Positions 6,411-14,419 of a DNA stretch of 22,603 nucleotides are shown here, in pieces (the stretch's first letter is position 1; every line of letters starts with the position of its first letter). A program made the translations under genes and the position numbers. The DNA lies in IMG/VR virus record IMGVR_UViG_3300036801_000401, positions 1 to 22,603 of that record; one strand, written 5' to 3'. The notes beneath the pieces are model-generated. The model was not told the DNA's origin and ran no database searches. It was given only the letters and a program-made list of their open reading frames with translations. Origin of the DNA: a virus.

Positions 6411-6950
6411 GTGAACAAAAGAACTTTGTACCTCGCCATCCTTGCCCTCCTGTCCATCACCACGCTCCTCGTCTTCTCGCAAACTTCCAGCCAGTTTCCT
6501 GAGTTGGATAAAAATGGCAGGCCCGTGTTGCCTCACCCGATGCCTCACTTGGTTTACTCTCCCACGGACCTCGCGCATAGCGGGGTTGCTCTCCCCGCTT
6601 CCATCGGTGGCGCCACGCCAAACACCAACATCATCCGCGTGGGCGACGCCACCAAAATGACCGTCTTTACCTCTTGCACCCAGAACTTTGATCTGGTCAT
6701 GAGCGTGTACATTGCCGACGATCAGGGTCAGTCGAGTCCCAATTTCACTCTCTATAACAGTTACGTCATCGCCACCAACATGGCGTCTGGTGCGCAGCAG
6801 GCTTTCCTGGCCACTGAACTTGCCCCCACTGTAACCAGTGGAACACTCGGTGCACCTGTCCGGCTTCCTCAACTCGCCGTTTCCTTCTTTGAGAAAAATG
6901 ACGTCGCCACCGCCGGCACATGCACTGATCGCGTGATCGTTGGCTACTAA
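6411..6950 (+). CDS. Secreted hypothetical protein
   Basis: 179 residues beginning at GTG 6411, with GGAG (6401-6404) six bases upstream. Residues 1-24 (KRTLYLAILALLSITTLLVFSQ) are a signal peptide. The mature part is Ser/Thr/Asn-rich with beta-strand character and exactly two cysteines (Cys89, Cys171), possibly a disulfide in the periplasm or outside the cell. I recognise no family. It is the last large gene before the portal gene. Its stop overlaps an ATG (TAATG, 6948-6952), so translation could couple to a downstream frame. Whether it belongs to the host or to the phage element cannot be decided from sequence. Confidence 0.65.
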   Translation: MNKRTLYLAILALLSITTLLVFSQTSSQFPELDKNGRPVLPHPMPHLVYSPTDLAHSGVALPASIGGATPNTNIIRVGDATKMTVFTSCTQNFDLVMSVYIADDQGQSSPNFTLYNSYVIATNMASGAQQAFLATELAPTVTSGTLGAPVRLPQLAVSFFEKNDVATAGTCTDRVIVGY

Positions 6951-7129
6951 TGCGATCAATTTCTCGATTACCCTCCGAAAAAGCGGTGCGGAGCAAAGGT
7001 ATTGGTAATTGGCTGCGGGAGGCGCGAGGCCCGTGTGGCGCTGAGCGCCATGCTTCAGGTGCGGAATTAAGTCCGAGGCGAGAATACGCGCCGGCAGTTT
7101 GCAGCGACATTATCAAGCGGAGCGACATT

Positions 7130-7297
7130 ATGAAATGGATAGGGGAATACATCATCGATGACGCAGGCCAGTGCCGCTGGCATGAAGGCCTGCGCATTCA
7201 GGATGAGCACATGAAGTCCGCGTATCGCAAAAACTCTCTGATTGAATTCATGATTGAAACTTCCGCCGTCATGGGCGTGAAAGTGGGGATTGCCTGA
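7130..7297 (+). CDS. Small hypothetical protein immediately upstream of portal
   Basis: A 55-residue product (MKWIGEYIIDDAGQCRWHEG...) from ATG 7130, with GGAG nine bases upstream. It ends two bases before the portal ATG, so the pair is probably co-translated. The frame is open back to ATG 6950, overlapping the preceding stop, and would give 115 aa. The extra 60 residues are Arg/Ser-rich without domain character and span a perfect 6-bp hairpin (TGGCGC/GCGCCA), so the short form is preferred. No family recognised. In related clusters this place is taken by terminase or head genes, but nothing here resembles a terminase. Confidence 0.5.
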   Translation: MKWIGEYIIDDAGQCRWHEGLRIQDEHMKSAYRKNSLIEFMIETSAVMGVKVGIA

Positions 7298-7299
7298 CT

Positions 7300-8748
7300 A
7301 TGGCTGAAACACTCAATGGCGGAAAAATTACCACGCTGGAACCTGGATTGGTGCAGAGCAGCTTCGTGGAGCGCATTGGACGCAAACTGCGCAACACGCT
7401 AGATGTCTGGTTTGGCCCCGATCTGCCCATGGCGCCCAGCGCTCCCGCAGGCACTCCACCGCGGATGCTCGACTATCCTGTCGGCTACAACATCAATATC
7501 CAGCCGCGTAACATGGAGCCAATCTCTTTTGACCAGATGCGGTCTCTGGCTGATTCGTTCGATCTTGTTCGTCTCTGCATTGAAACGCGCAAAGACCAGG
7601 TCAGCCGGATGCCGTGGGCGTTTCGCTTGAAAACGCAACCCGGCGCACCAAAGCGTTCCGTCAACACCAGCAACAGCGCCATTAGCGGCAATGACGATGA
7701 AGAGCAGGACCCACGTCTTACGCAGCTCACAAATTTCTTTTCTTACCCGGATCGCGAGCACAGCTGGCAGCAGTGGGTTCGCCTCCTGCTGGAAGATCTG
7801 CTTGTCCTCGATGCTCCGGTGCTCGTCCCGATCGTTTCCCCGGAAGGAGAACTGTGGTCAACAGGAAAGACGCTTTATGCGTTGGAAGTTATTGACGGGT
7901 CCACGATCGCTCGCAAGATTGACGCCATGGGACGCACGCCTGCATCTCCGGCAATCGCCTACCAGCAAATTCTCAAGGGCTTGCCGGCCGTAGATTTCAC
8001 TGCAGACCAGCTCATCTATCGCCCGCGCAATGTTCGAGCACACAAGTTTTTTGGCTTCTCGCCGGTCGAGCAAATCATTCTCACCATAAACATCGGCTTG
8101 CGCCGCCAGATCCATCTGCTCAATTACTACACTGAAGGCAATGTGCCGGAAGCTCTGGCGCAGGTCCCAAAGGAATGGTCCGCTGACCAGATCAGCGAAT
8201 TTCAGGAATGGTTTGACAGCGCCTTGGCCGGAAATTCCGCCCGTCGCCGTCGCATTACTTTTGTTCCCGAATGCGGCAATCTTCAATTCACGCGCGATCC
8301 CATGTTGAAAGACGCGCTCGATGAATGGATCACCCGCATCGTCTGTTACGCCTTTGGTCTCTCGCCGCAGCAGTTTGTCAGCGTCATGAACCGCGCCACG
8401 GCTGAAACCAGCGTGGAGCAGGCCGCCGCGGAAGGACTGGTGCCGATCCTTGGCTACCTGGCAGACATCATCAACTTCATCGTGGCTCGCCACTTCGGCT
8501 TCAACGATATCGAATTTGTCTGGGAGCAAGACCGCACCTTGAATCCGCTTGAACAGGCCAAGATCGACGATATTTATGTTCGTGCCGGCGTGCTCTCCAT
8601 CGACGAAGTACGCGAAAGTCTCGGCAAACATCTCATCGGCGTCAAGAATGCCGTTATCACCACCACAGGTGTTTTCGCTCTTCAAAACAATGGTTTGCCG
8701 CAAACCTCCGGATCGCCACAAGAAGCTCCGTCGAACGGACCCCAATGA
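7300..8748 (+). CDS. Phage portal protein
   Basis: 482 residues, typical for an HK97/SPP1-type portal. This is the dodecameric ring at the capsid vertex through which DNA is packaged and ejected and to which the tail joins. Supporting stretches are FDLVRLCIETRKDQVSRMPW near residue 88 (conserved wing region), DQLIYRPRNVRAHKFFGFSP, and GLSPQQFVSVMNRATAETSV followed by EQAAAEGLVPIL, the usual portal stem and crown signature. It is the first recognisable gene of the structural cluster and corresponds to g3 of the Rhodobacter GTA. ATG 7300 starts 2 bp after the preceding stop; the SD is weak (GGGGA), consistent with coupling. A hairpin plus T-rich tract follows the gene. Confidence 0.92.
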   Translation: MAETLNGGKITTLEPGLVQSSFVERIGRKLRNTLDVWFGPDLPMAPSAPAGTPPRMLDYPVGYNINIQPRNMEPISFDQMRSLADSFDLVRLCIETRKDQVSRMPWAFRLKTQPGAPKRSVNTSNSAISGNDDEEQDPRLTQLTNFFSYPDREHSWQQWVRLLLEDLLVLDAPVLVPIVSPEGELWSTGKTLYALEVIDGSTIARKIDAMGRTPASPAIAYQQILKGLPAVDFTADQLIYRPRNVRAHKFFGFSPVEQIILTINIGLRRQIHLLNYYTEGNVPEALAQVPKEWSADQISEFQEWFDSALAGNSARRRRITFVPECGNLQFTRDPMLKDALDEWITRIVCYAFGLSPQQFVSVMNRATAETSVEQAAAEGLVPILGYLADIINFIVARHFGFNDIEFVWEQDRTLNPLEQAKIDDIYVRAGVLSIDEVRESLGKHLIGVKNAVITTTGVFALQNNGLPQTSGSPQEAPSNGPQ

Positions 8749-8781
8749 CGCCCGGCTCTCAATCCGGTTCAAACTGATAAT

Positions 8782-8813
8782 TCAGGACTGATTCTCAAGC
8801 CCTGTAGTCCTGA
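8782..8813. repeat. 8-bp inverted repeat after portal gene
   Basis: TCAGGACT (8782-8789) pairs perfectly with AGTCCTGA (8806-8813) across a 16-nt loop. It sits just before the terminator-like hairpin at 8825-8854, giving two consecutive stems in this short intergenic region. Confidence 0.4.
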
Positions 8814-8824
8814 GCACCACCACC

Positions 8825-8854
8825 AAGGCAGCCCACCGGCTGCCTTTTCCTTTT
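8825..8854 (+). terminator. Intrinsic terminator-like hairpin between portal and protease
   Basis: Stem AAGGCAGCC (8825-8833), loop CACC, stem GGCTGCCTT (8838-8846), then TTTTCCTTTT overlapping the stem end. The SD of the protease gene (GGAG, 8855-8858) follows immediately. Confidence 0.65.
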
Positions 8855-8863
8855 GGAGCCAAC

Positions 8864-9949
8864 ATGAAATCTATGAACCTTTTTGCCCAGATTGCCAAGA
8901 TCGACGAATTACTCCACGAAGTCTGGGGCGTCGCCACTGCAGAAGTCGTCGACAAAGAGGGCGAAATCTTCGACTACCAATCCTCCAAGCCTTATTTCAA
9001 GAGCTGGAGTGACGAAATCTCCAAAGCCACTGACGGCAAGAGCCTTGGCAATGTACGTGAGATGCACGAGCCCAGCGCAGTCGGCAAGCTCGTTGCTATC
9101 GCGTTTGATGATGACCTAAAGCAAATTCGCGTCGGCGCGCGCATTGTTGACAGTGTTGCCTGGCAGAAATGCACGCTCGGCGTTTATACCGGCTTCTCCA
9201 TCGGCGGCGCTTACGTCAAAGCCTGGAAAGATGGCGAATATGTTCGCTTCACTGCAAACCCCGTCGAAATCAGCGTAGTCGATAATCCATGCGTTCCCGG
9301 CGCGCACTTTACCGCGGTCAAGGTCGATGGTACTTGTGAAGTCCGCAAATTCACAGCGGTAGCCGACGCTCAACAGGTCCTAAAGATTGGTGCGCGCCAT
9401 TCCAAAGCCACTCTGGCGCATCTTGATGCGATCAAGACTTGCATGGATAAGATGGCGCAAAACCATGAAGAAGCCGCCACACACATGGACGCGCTTCTTG
9501 ATACCGGCGATTCCGCCACTCGCGCGGCCTCGGCAGACATGAAAAAGATCCCGGGCGATTCACGCACCGGAGTAAAGACAGGAGATCAAAGCACAATGCT
9601 GGAAGCAAATGACAAAGCGCAATTGGAAAAGGCACGGGCCGGCTCTGCATCTGCGCTCGCTAAGCTGGCTGAAATGGAGCAGGAAGTGGCCGGCTTGCGC
9701 AGCGAAATGGAGAGCAATAACCAGGAGATCCAGCGTTCGCTGAGCAATCTCCTTTCACTGGTGGAAAAATTCGTATCGCCGCAGGAATCTACGGGCCGCG
9801 TGGCGCGCACCGGCGTGCCAACACAAACCGTAACCAAAGAAGACGACGCGCGTCCTCCGCTGGCCAAGTCTGCCGGCGAGCCAGGCGTCCATGAGCTGCT
9901 CAAGCGCACGCTGCAACAGCCGCAGCCTGCCTCCGTATACCTGCGCTAG
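8864..9949 (+). CDS. Prohead protease with C-terminal scaffold domain
   Basis: 361 residues. Residues ~18-155 are a head-maturation serine protease. VWGVATAEVVDKEGEIFDY is followed by NVREMHEPSAVGKL with candidate catalytic His68, YTGFSIGGAY with candidate Ser112, and PVEISVVDNPCVPGA with a candidate acidic residue (Glu135 or Asp140). The spacing matches the HK97 gp4 His/Ser arrangement. Residues ~245-300 (QLEKARAGSASALAKLAEME) are helical and coiled-coil-like, as expected for an internal scaffold. The enzyme assembles in the procapsid, cleaves scaffold and capsid N-termini, then digests itself. ATG 8864 has GGAG at an optimal distance. An in-frame ATG at 9596 with its own AGGAGA could give a separate scaffold. 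Corresponds to RcGTA g4. Confidence 0.9.
   Translation: MKSMNLFAQIAKIDELLHEVWGVATAEVVDKEGEIFDYQSSKPYFKSWSDEISKATDGKSLGNVREMHEPSAVGKLVAIAFDDDLKQIRVGARIVDSVAWQKCTLGVYTGFSIGGAYVKAWKDGEYVRFTANPVEISVVDNPCVPGAHFTAVKVDGTCEVRKFTAVADAQQVLKIGARHSKATLAHLDAIKTCMDKMAQNHEEAATHMDALLDTGDSATRAASADMKKIPGDSRTGVKTGDQSTMLEANDKAQLEKARAGSASALAKLAEMEQEVAGLRSEMESNNQEIQRSLSNLLSLVEKFVSPQESTGRVARTGVPTQTVTKEDDARPPLAKSAGEPGVHELLKRTLQQPQPASVYLR
9596..9949 (+). CDS. Putative internally started scaffold protein (in frame within protease gene)
   Basis: An in-frame ATG at 9596 (codon 245 of the protease gene) is preceded by AGGAGA (9580-9585). From this start the product has 117 residues: a helical, charged segment (EANDKAQLEKARAGSASALA through SEMESNNQEIQRSL) and a short Pro-rich tail. 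This mirrors lambda Nu3 inside gene C and similar nested scaffolds. The SD-to-start distance is about 11 nt, longer than ideal, so independent translation is plausible but unproven. Confidence 0.4.
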   Translation: MLEANDKAQLEKARAGSASALAKLAEMEQEVAGLRSEMESNNQEIQRSLSNLLSLVEKFVSPQESTGRVARTGVPTQTVTKEDDARPPLAKSAGEPGVHELLKRTLQQPQPASVYLR

Positions 9950-10029
9950 AGCGTCCATCCGCGATCTCTCGCAAAGTTTCATTTCAACTTTAAAACCGCA
10001 ACTCTCTAGCGGAGAAAAGGACTAGAAAA

Positions 10030-11523
10030 ATGTTTGGCGATCTCAGTCAGCAGACGTTCGATCTGCTCAACAAGGCGGACCTGTCCTCCTTGAACAAAAC
10101 CACCATTAGCCAGGCGACCATCAGCGGCGTGGCCGGCAACTTGAACGCGTTTGATCTGCGCGGACCGGCGCTTCAGCTTTATCCGGTCATCACGCCGCTG
10201 CGTAACCGCTTGCCTCGCCAAGTAAGTGACCGTGGCGATCTGGCCACGCGCTGGAAGGCGATTACCGGCGTCAATACATCGGGCTTCGAACTCGGCGTTG
10301 CTCCGGGCCGACGCTCGGCGGAAATGGCCGTGACAGAGCAGGACTATGTTGCGTCTTATGCCGGCATCGGACTGGAAGCTTCTATCGATTGGGAAGCCGT
10401 TTGGTCCGGCGGCAAAGAGTTCGATAACAAAGCGACTCTGGTCCAGTCGCTGCTTCGCGCCGTTATGATCGGGGAGGAAAACATCATTCTGAATGGCAAT
10501 GCTTCCATGCCGATCGGCCCAGTCTCTACTCCTACACTTTCCGCGGGAACGAATAGCGGCGGCTTTCCGACTTCTGGTACCAACGTATTTGTCGGAGTTT
10601 CCGCTCTCACCGCCCGTGCCCTGGCCAACTCCAGCGTAACCGGCGGCGTTACCTATGGCAACGTCACGCGTGTCAACATTGACGGTACCACCACGGCTTA
10701 CGGGGCGGGCGCCAGTGCAATCACTGCCTTGGTGTCATTTACAACTACTGCGGCCAATCAACAGGTCAATGCGATTGTCTCGGCGGTCAAAGGCGCCGCA
10801 GGATATGCCTGGTATGTTGGAACTTCAGCCGGTACGGCAACACTGGCTGCGATCACCACCATTAATAAAGCCACCTTCACCGCAGCCGGTACCGGCACCC
10901 AGAACTCCTCTGCCGGCATCGGCGCCCAGGATGGCTCGGCCAACGCTTTGGTCTTCGATGGTTTTCTCACGCAAACCTTAAAATCTAGCGCCAGCTACTT
11001 TGCCTCACTCGATGGCAACACTCTCACCGCTGACCAGGCAAATGGAATCCTGGAAATTGATACCGCGCTGCAGTGGTTCTGGGACAACAAGCGCCTCAGC
11101 CCCACGGAAATCTGGGTGAACTCGCAGGAAGCGCGCAACATCAACAAGAAGATCGTTGCATCCGGTGGCGTTCCGCTGTTCCGCTTCACTTTGCCGGGCG
11201 GCACAGGATCGGACGACGACAAGCCGGCTCTGCTGGGCGGCGCCAGTATTGCCAAGTACTGGAACAAGTTCACGCAGCAGTTCCTTGACATCCGCATCCA
11301 TCCCAATTTGGCTCCAGGCACAATCTTCTTTAACAGCTCGGAGATCCCGTACCCGCTTTCCGGCGTGGACAACGTCTCATTTGTCCGCTGCCGCCGCGAT
11401 TACTACCAGATCGAGTGGCCCGTCGTCTCGCGCCAGTATGTCTATGGCGTCTATGCCGACGAAGTCCTCGTCTGTCGCGCACCGTTCTCGCTTGGCGTGA
11501 TTGCCAACGTTGCCAACGGGTAA
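10030..11523 (+). CDS. Major capsid protein (HK97 fold) with inserted Ser/Thr/Ala-rich domain
   Basis: 497 residues, longer than usual for the fold. Residues 1-160 and ~305-497 carry the capsid-like parts: PVITPLRNRLPRQVSDRGDL, TALQWFWDNKRLSPTEIWVN and the C-terminal RDYYQIEWPVVSRQYVYGVY. Between ~163 and 295 lies a Gly/Ser/Thr/Ala-rich segment with a fibronectin-III-like pattern (TTAANQQVNAIVSAVKGAAG, then AWYVGTSAGTATLAAITT), probably a surface-decorating insertion. It forms the icosahedral shell, matured by the upstream protease. ATG 10030 is preceded by GGAG/AAGGA. It corresponds to RcGTA g5 by position. A 12-bp-stem terminator follows 77 bases downstream. Capsid call is firm; the fold of the insert is inference. 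Confidence 0.88.
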   Translation: MFGDLSQQTFDLLNKADLSSLNKTTISQATISGVAGNLNAFDLRGPALQLYPVITPLRNRLPRQVSDRGDLATRWKAITGVNTSGFELGVAPGRRSAEMAVTEQDYVASYAGIGLEASIDWEAVWSGGKEFDNKATLVQSLLRAVMIGEENIILNGNASMPIGPVSTPTLSAGTNSGGFPTSGTNVFVGVSALTARALANSSVTGGVTYGNVTRVNIDGTTTAYGAGASAITALVSFTTTAANQQVNAIVSAVKGAAGYAWYVGTSAGTATLAAITTINKATFTAAGTGTQNSSAGIGAQDGSANALVFDGFLTQTLKSSASYFASLDGNTLTADQANGILEIDTALQWFWDNKRLSPTEIWVNSQEARNINKKIVASGGVPLFRFTLPGGTGSDDDKPALLGGASIAKYWNKFTQQFLDIRIHPNLAPGTIFFNSSEIPYPLSGVDNVSFVRCRRDYYQIEWPVVSRQYVYGVYADEVLVCRAPFSLGVIANVANG

Positions 11524-11600
11524 ACAATTCATCGGCGGCTTGATTGCCGCGAATCGCCGCTGATGCTCCTGGCCTGCCAACCAGCAGGTTGCAGGAGACC

Positions 11601-11641
11601 AAAGGCAGTCTGCGGTCCCTCTACCCAGACTGCCTTTCCCT
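11601..11641 (+). terminator. Intrinsic terminator-like hairpin after capsid gene
   Basis: A perfect 12-bp stem, AAAGGCAGTCTG (11601-11612) with CAGACTGCCTTT (11626-11637), has a 13-nt loop. It is followed by a C/T-rich tract rather than a pure U-run. The core resembles the GGCAGCC/GGCTGCC stem after the portal gene. Confidence 0.6.
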
Positions 11642-11696
11642 TTCAATTTCACAAACCATATCTGTGCTGCGAAGCTGCTTTTTTTGGAGGTCACCG

Positions 11697-12269
11697 ATGG
11701 CTGCCGCTCCTGACGATCTTTGCACCGTTGCAGAACTGAAATCGTGGCTGCCCAACCAGGGCAATAACGATGACGCTACTCTGCAGAGCCTTATCACCAA
11801 CGCCAGTCTGCAAGTGTTGCAGTACATTGACCGGCCCCACATTTTGTCGTCGGTGCTTGGTCCACTGACGGAGAACTATGACGGAAATGATTCTGCCCGG
11901 CTGCTGCCCCGCAACTTTCCGATTATTTCCGTCAGCAGCGTCAGCATCGATGGCGTGCCCATCCAGGCGGCTACAACTCCTACTACCGCTGGTTATCTGT
12001 GGGACGGACGACGCATTCTGCTGCGCGGCTTTCGCTTCTGCCGAGGTGTGCAGAATGTCCAGCTTTCATATTCCGCAGGCTATCCCAGTGTGCCGCTTGA
12101 CTTGAAGCAGGCGGCGATTGAGGCATTCGCCTTGACGTATCGCCAGCGCGTGCGCATCGGCGAAAAATCCAACAGCATGAGCGGCCAGGTGAATGTGTCG
12201 TTCGATATGGGCGATGTTCCGCCGCGCTCCATGGCCATCTTCAGCCAGTACCGGAGGTTAGCGCTGTGA
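11697..12269 (+). CDS. Head-tail connector (HK97 gp6-like)
   Basis: 190 residues from ATG 11697, with GGAGG six bases upstream; a longer in-frame reading from 11544 crosses the terminator hairpin and was rejected. The N-terminal helical part (LCTVAELKSWLPNQ, TLQSLITNASLQVLQYIDRP) is the hallmark of gp6-like connectors. A beta-rich middle follows (NYDGNDSARLLPRNFPIISV), then SYSAGYPSVPLDLKQAAIEA and a helix. Such proteins form a ring under the portal. The gene corresponds to RcGTA g6. It overlaps the next gene by 4 bp (GTGA), indicating translational coupling. Confidence 0.85.
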   Translation: MAAAPDDLCTVAELKSWLPNQGNNDDATLQSLITNASLQVLQYIDRPHILSSVLGPLTENYDGNDSARLLPRNFPIISVSSVSIDGVPIQAATTPTTAGYLWDGRRILLRGFRFCRGVQNVQLSYSAGYPSVPLDLKQAAIEAFALTYRQRVRIGEKSNSMSGQVNVSFDMGDVPPRSMAIFSQYRRLAL

Positions 12270-12730
12270 TTAGCGTTCAAATTGACGATTCAGCCGTGCA
12301 GCAACTTCAGCAGCGGCTTACCGGGCTCGCGCCTCGCGTGGTCGCTGAGGTTTACAAGGCATTGCAGCCACTCATCTATCAATCCTTGCAGACTGCAGTA
12401 CCGAAGTATTTTGCGGGATCAGCGAGCAAAAGTAGTTCCAGCGATTTGCTGACCCCGCGCAGTGGCAATCTGCTGAATTCGGTCTTGCAATCTATTCAGA
12501 CCAAGGTCGACGGCGATAGCCTGACCGTCAGTATTGGATCGAAGCTGCCCTACGCCCACATCCACGAATATGGCGGCTTTGCCGGGCGTAAAGGGCCGTT
12601 CAAGAAAAGAACCGGGCATCGACCCTACATCAAGCCGCGACCGTACCTCCGTCCGGCAATTAATGATCTGCAAAAGGCATTGCCTGACCTGCTTGAGCAG
12701 GCAATCCAGCAAGTTCAGGTGTCGCAGTGA
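12266..12730 (+). CDS. Neck/tail morphogenesis protein (HK97 gp10 / Mu gpG-like)
   Basis: 154 residues starting at GTG 12266 with GGAGG eight bases upstream, overlapping the connector stop by 4 bp. The motif LPYAHIHEYGG near residue 95 followed by RPYIKPRPYLRPAI is the conserved signature of phage virion morphogenesis proteins of the gp10/gpG group, which complete the head-tail joint. N-terminal and C-terminal helices flank it (VVAEVYKALQPLIYQSL and the terminal DLLEQAIQQVQV). It overlaps the following gene by another GTGA. Position matches the neck genes of the RcGTA cluster. Confidence 0.85.
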   Translation: MISVQIDDSAVQQLQQRLTGLAPRVVAEVYKALQPLIYQSLQTAVPKYFAGSASKSSSSDLLTPRSGNLLNSVLQSIQTKVDGDSLTVSIGSKLPYAHIHEYGGFAGRKGPFKKRTGHRPYIKPRPYLRPAINDLQKALPDLLEQAIQQVQVSQ

Positions 12731-13179
12731 TCTTTCCCCGCGAGCAAATTTATTCGGCGTTGTTCTCCGTGTTGCAGGGCGCGCTCCTCACGCCGGCTGG
12801 TCCGTTCAAAACGGTCAGCCGGCGCTGGCAGGATCCCTCGCAGCTCTCGCCAGCGGATCGTCCGTCGTTGTATCAGGTGCAGAAGGACGAACTGACAGGC
12901 ACCAGCGTAAATGGATTGCCCATCCACGCAAAGTTGGCGGTTGATCTTGTTATCTATACCGCTGGGGACAGCGAACCTAATTCTGTCCCTTCCACCGAGC
13001 TCAATTCTCTTCTGGATGCAGTGGAAGCAGCCATTCGCAATGCGACGCCAGGGATTGCGCAGTCGCTTGGCGGCAAAGTATCGCACTGCCGCATTGAAGG
13101 AAAGATTGAGATCGTTGAGAACGTCATTGGCTCCATGGCTCTTGCCGTGGTGCCCATAGAAATTCTCACCACCGCGTAA
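12727..13179 (+). CDS. Tail terminator / minor tail protein
   Basis: 150 residues from GTG 12727, sharing GTGA with the previous stop. The profile fits tail terminator proteins (lambda gpU/gp17-like): an N-terminal helix (EQIYSALFSVLQ), a beta segment with a Pro-rich turn (RRWQDPSQLSPADRPSLYQV), strand AKLAVDLVIYTA, helix NSLLDAVEAAIRN and a final strand (MALAVVPIEI). Such rings cap the finished tail and dock to the neck. The call rests on gene order and secondary-structure pattern rather than a strict motif. RcGTA g8 is the expected counterpart. Confidence 0.7.
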   Translation: MIFPREQIYSALFSVLQGALLTPAGPFKTVSRRWQDPSQLSPADRPSLYQVQKDELTGTSVNGLPIHAKLAVDLVIYTAGDSEPNSVPSTELNSLLDAVEAAIRNATPGIAQSLGGKVSHCRIEGKIEIVENVIGSMALAVVPIEILTTA

Positions 13180-13271
13180 GACGCCGCATTCAGTTCGCAA
13201 AACCGCAGCCGTTCCGCGAGAGCTTCAATTTATGGGAGTGCAGGGCCGGCTCCCCAAAAGGAGAAAGAAAA

Positions 13272-14024
13272 ATGTTTGAATTTGGTGCAGGTACCTTGTG
13301 GGGCTTTCCCGTAGGCGGCAATACCGCCGCCAACCCCACTCCCATGAAATTCGGAACGCTGCAGGATGTATCGCTCGATATCTCGGGCGACGTCAAGCAG
13401 CTTTACGGACAAAAGCAGTTTCCTGAGGCTGTGGCACGTGGGAAATGCAAGATCACCGGCAAATCCAAGTTTGCCGCCATCAACGGCAAAATGCTGAATG
13501 ACCTTTTCTTCGGACAGACAATGCCTGCCGGCATGAAACAAGTGTCTCTGGATGAATCTCACCCCATCCCCGCTACGCCTTTCCAGGTGACGATTGTCCC
13601 ACCAAACTCCGGCGTGTTTGTCCAGGATTGGGGAGTACGTTACGCGGCCACCGGGCTCCCATTTACCCGCGTTGCCTCTGCCCCTGTGTTGGGACAGTAT
13701 TCCGTCACTGCAGGCGGGGTTTACACGTTTGCCTCGGCGGATAACGTGGCTGGCGCCGTAGCTCTTATCAGCTACACATACTCGCTTGCGGCTGTCGGAT
13801 CACAGCTCAATATCACCAACCAGCTCATGGGCTTCGCGCCGACCATCCAGGTGCTGCTGGAAAATGTTTACAACGGCAACCAATTCAACGTGCTTCTCTA
13901 CTCGGTTGTGGCATCCAAGCTCACGTTTGCCACCAAGCAGGAAGACTTCATCATTCCTGAGTTTGACTTTGAGGCCTTCGCTAACGCCGCCGGCCAGGTC
14001 ATCGACATGTACTCCAACGAATAG
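13272..14024 (+). CDS. Major tail tube protein
   Basis: 250 residues from ATG 13272 with AGGAGA just upstream. MKFGTLQDVSLDISGDVKQL and GKCKITGKSKFAAINGKMLN are characteristic of siphoviral tail tube proteins, as is the C-terminal EDFIIPEFDFEAFANAAGQV. Residues ~118-170 contain an inserted beta module, GQYSVTAGGVYTFASADN followed by ALISYTYS, that recurs in shorter form in the host-specificity protein at about 20490. Hexameric rings of this protein form the tail tube. Expected counterpart is RcGTA g9. A strong intrinsic terminator follows at 14036-14069. Confidence 0.85.
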   Translation: MFEFGAGTLWGFPVGGNTAANPTPMKFGTLQDVSLDISGDVKQLYGQKQFPEAVARGKCKITGKSKFAAINGKMLNDLFFGQTMPAGMKQVSLDESHPIPATPFQVTIVPPNSGVFVQDWGVRYAATGLPFTRVASAPVLGQYSVTAGGVYTFASADNVAGAVALISYTYSLAAVGSQLNITNQLMGFAPTIQVLLENVYNGNQFNVLLYSVVASKLTFATKQEDFIIPEFDFEAFANAAGQVIDMYSNE

Positions 14025-14035
14025 CTCTCTCCAAT

Positions 14036-14069
14036 GCGGGCCGGGCTCCTTGCCGCGCCCGCCTTTTTT
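14036..14069 (+). terminator. Intrinsic terminator after tail tube gene
   Basis: GCGGGC (14036-14041) pairs with GCCCGC (14057-14062), extended by CGG/CCG inside around a bulged C. A run of six T (14064-14069) follows. It is the best match to a Rho-independent terminator in the structural region. Confidence 0.7.
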
Positions 14070-14107
14070 ATCCATCGGCTTTGCAAATTTCTTATCAGGA
14101 GAAAATC

Positions 14108-14419
14108 ATGCTTAAGCAGCAAACTGTCCCCACATCGCTGGGACAACTTACGGTTTCATCGCTCACGCTGGGTGAATTGCGCCAGCTGGACTCGCTGTTC
14201 CAGGATAAGTCTTCCGCGGAAAACCCCGGGCTGGCTTCATTGCTCCGCTATCTGCCCGTGATCCAGAATGCCATTAGGAAGGTACACCAGGACCTCACTG
14301 CGGAGCAGCTTGAGAACGGCCTTACCTTTGACGATTTCAATGTTCTTTTCAATGCCATGCTTGAGGTCTCCGGCCTGAAGAAGGCGGCCGCGGGGGAACC
14401 GACTCCGGTACCGGTATAG
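14108..14419 (+). CDS. Tail assembly chaperone, N-terminal frame (gpG-like)
   Basis: 103 residues from ATG 14108 with AGGAG immediately upstream. SLTLGELRQLDSLFQDKSSA and TFDDFNVLFNAMLEVSGLKK fit small helical chaperones that coat the tape measure during tail assembly. The gene lies in the expected place between tail tube and tape measure. Near its 3' end the -1 frame opens at 14365 and continues to 14700 without its own start codon before 14488. It therefore probably also makes a frameshifted longer product, as lambda G/GT does. Confidence 0.8.
   Translation: MLKQQTVPTSLGQLTVSSLTLGELRQLDSLFQDKSSAENPGLASLLRYLPVIQNAIRKVHQDLTAEQLENGLTFDDFNVLFNAMLEVSGLKKAAAGEPTPVPV
14392..14398 (+). promoter_or_regulatory. 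Candidate -1 frameshift slippery site
   Basis: The heptamer G GGG GAA, read as codons GCG GGG GAA, is the best run of identical bases in the window where both frames are open (14365-14418). P-site re-pairing would be perfect; the A-site would pair imperfectly. No other XXXYYYZ-like site is visible there. Confidence 0.4.

Noticed and set aside
6950-7129. 60-codon N-terminal extension of the small gene before the portal
   Set aside because: It overlaps the upstream stop as TAATG, which could mean coupling, but the residues look like read-through of a non-coding hairpin region, and ATG 7130 has its own SD.
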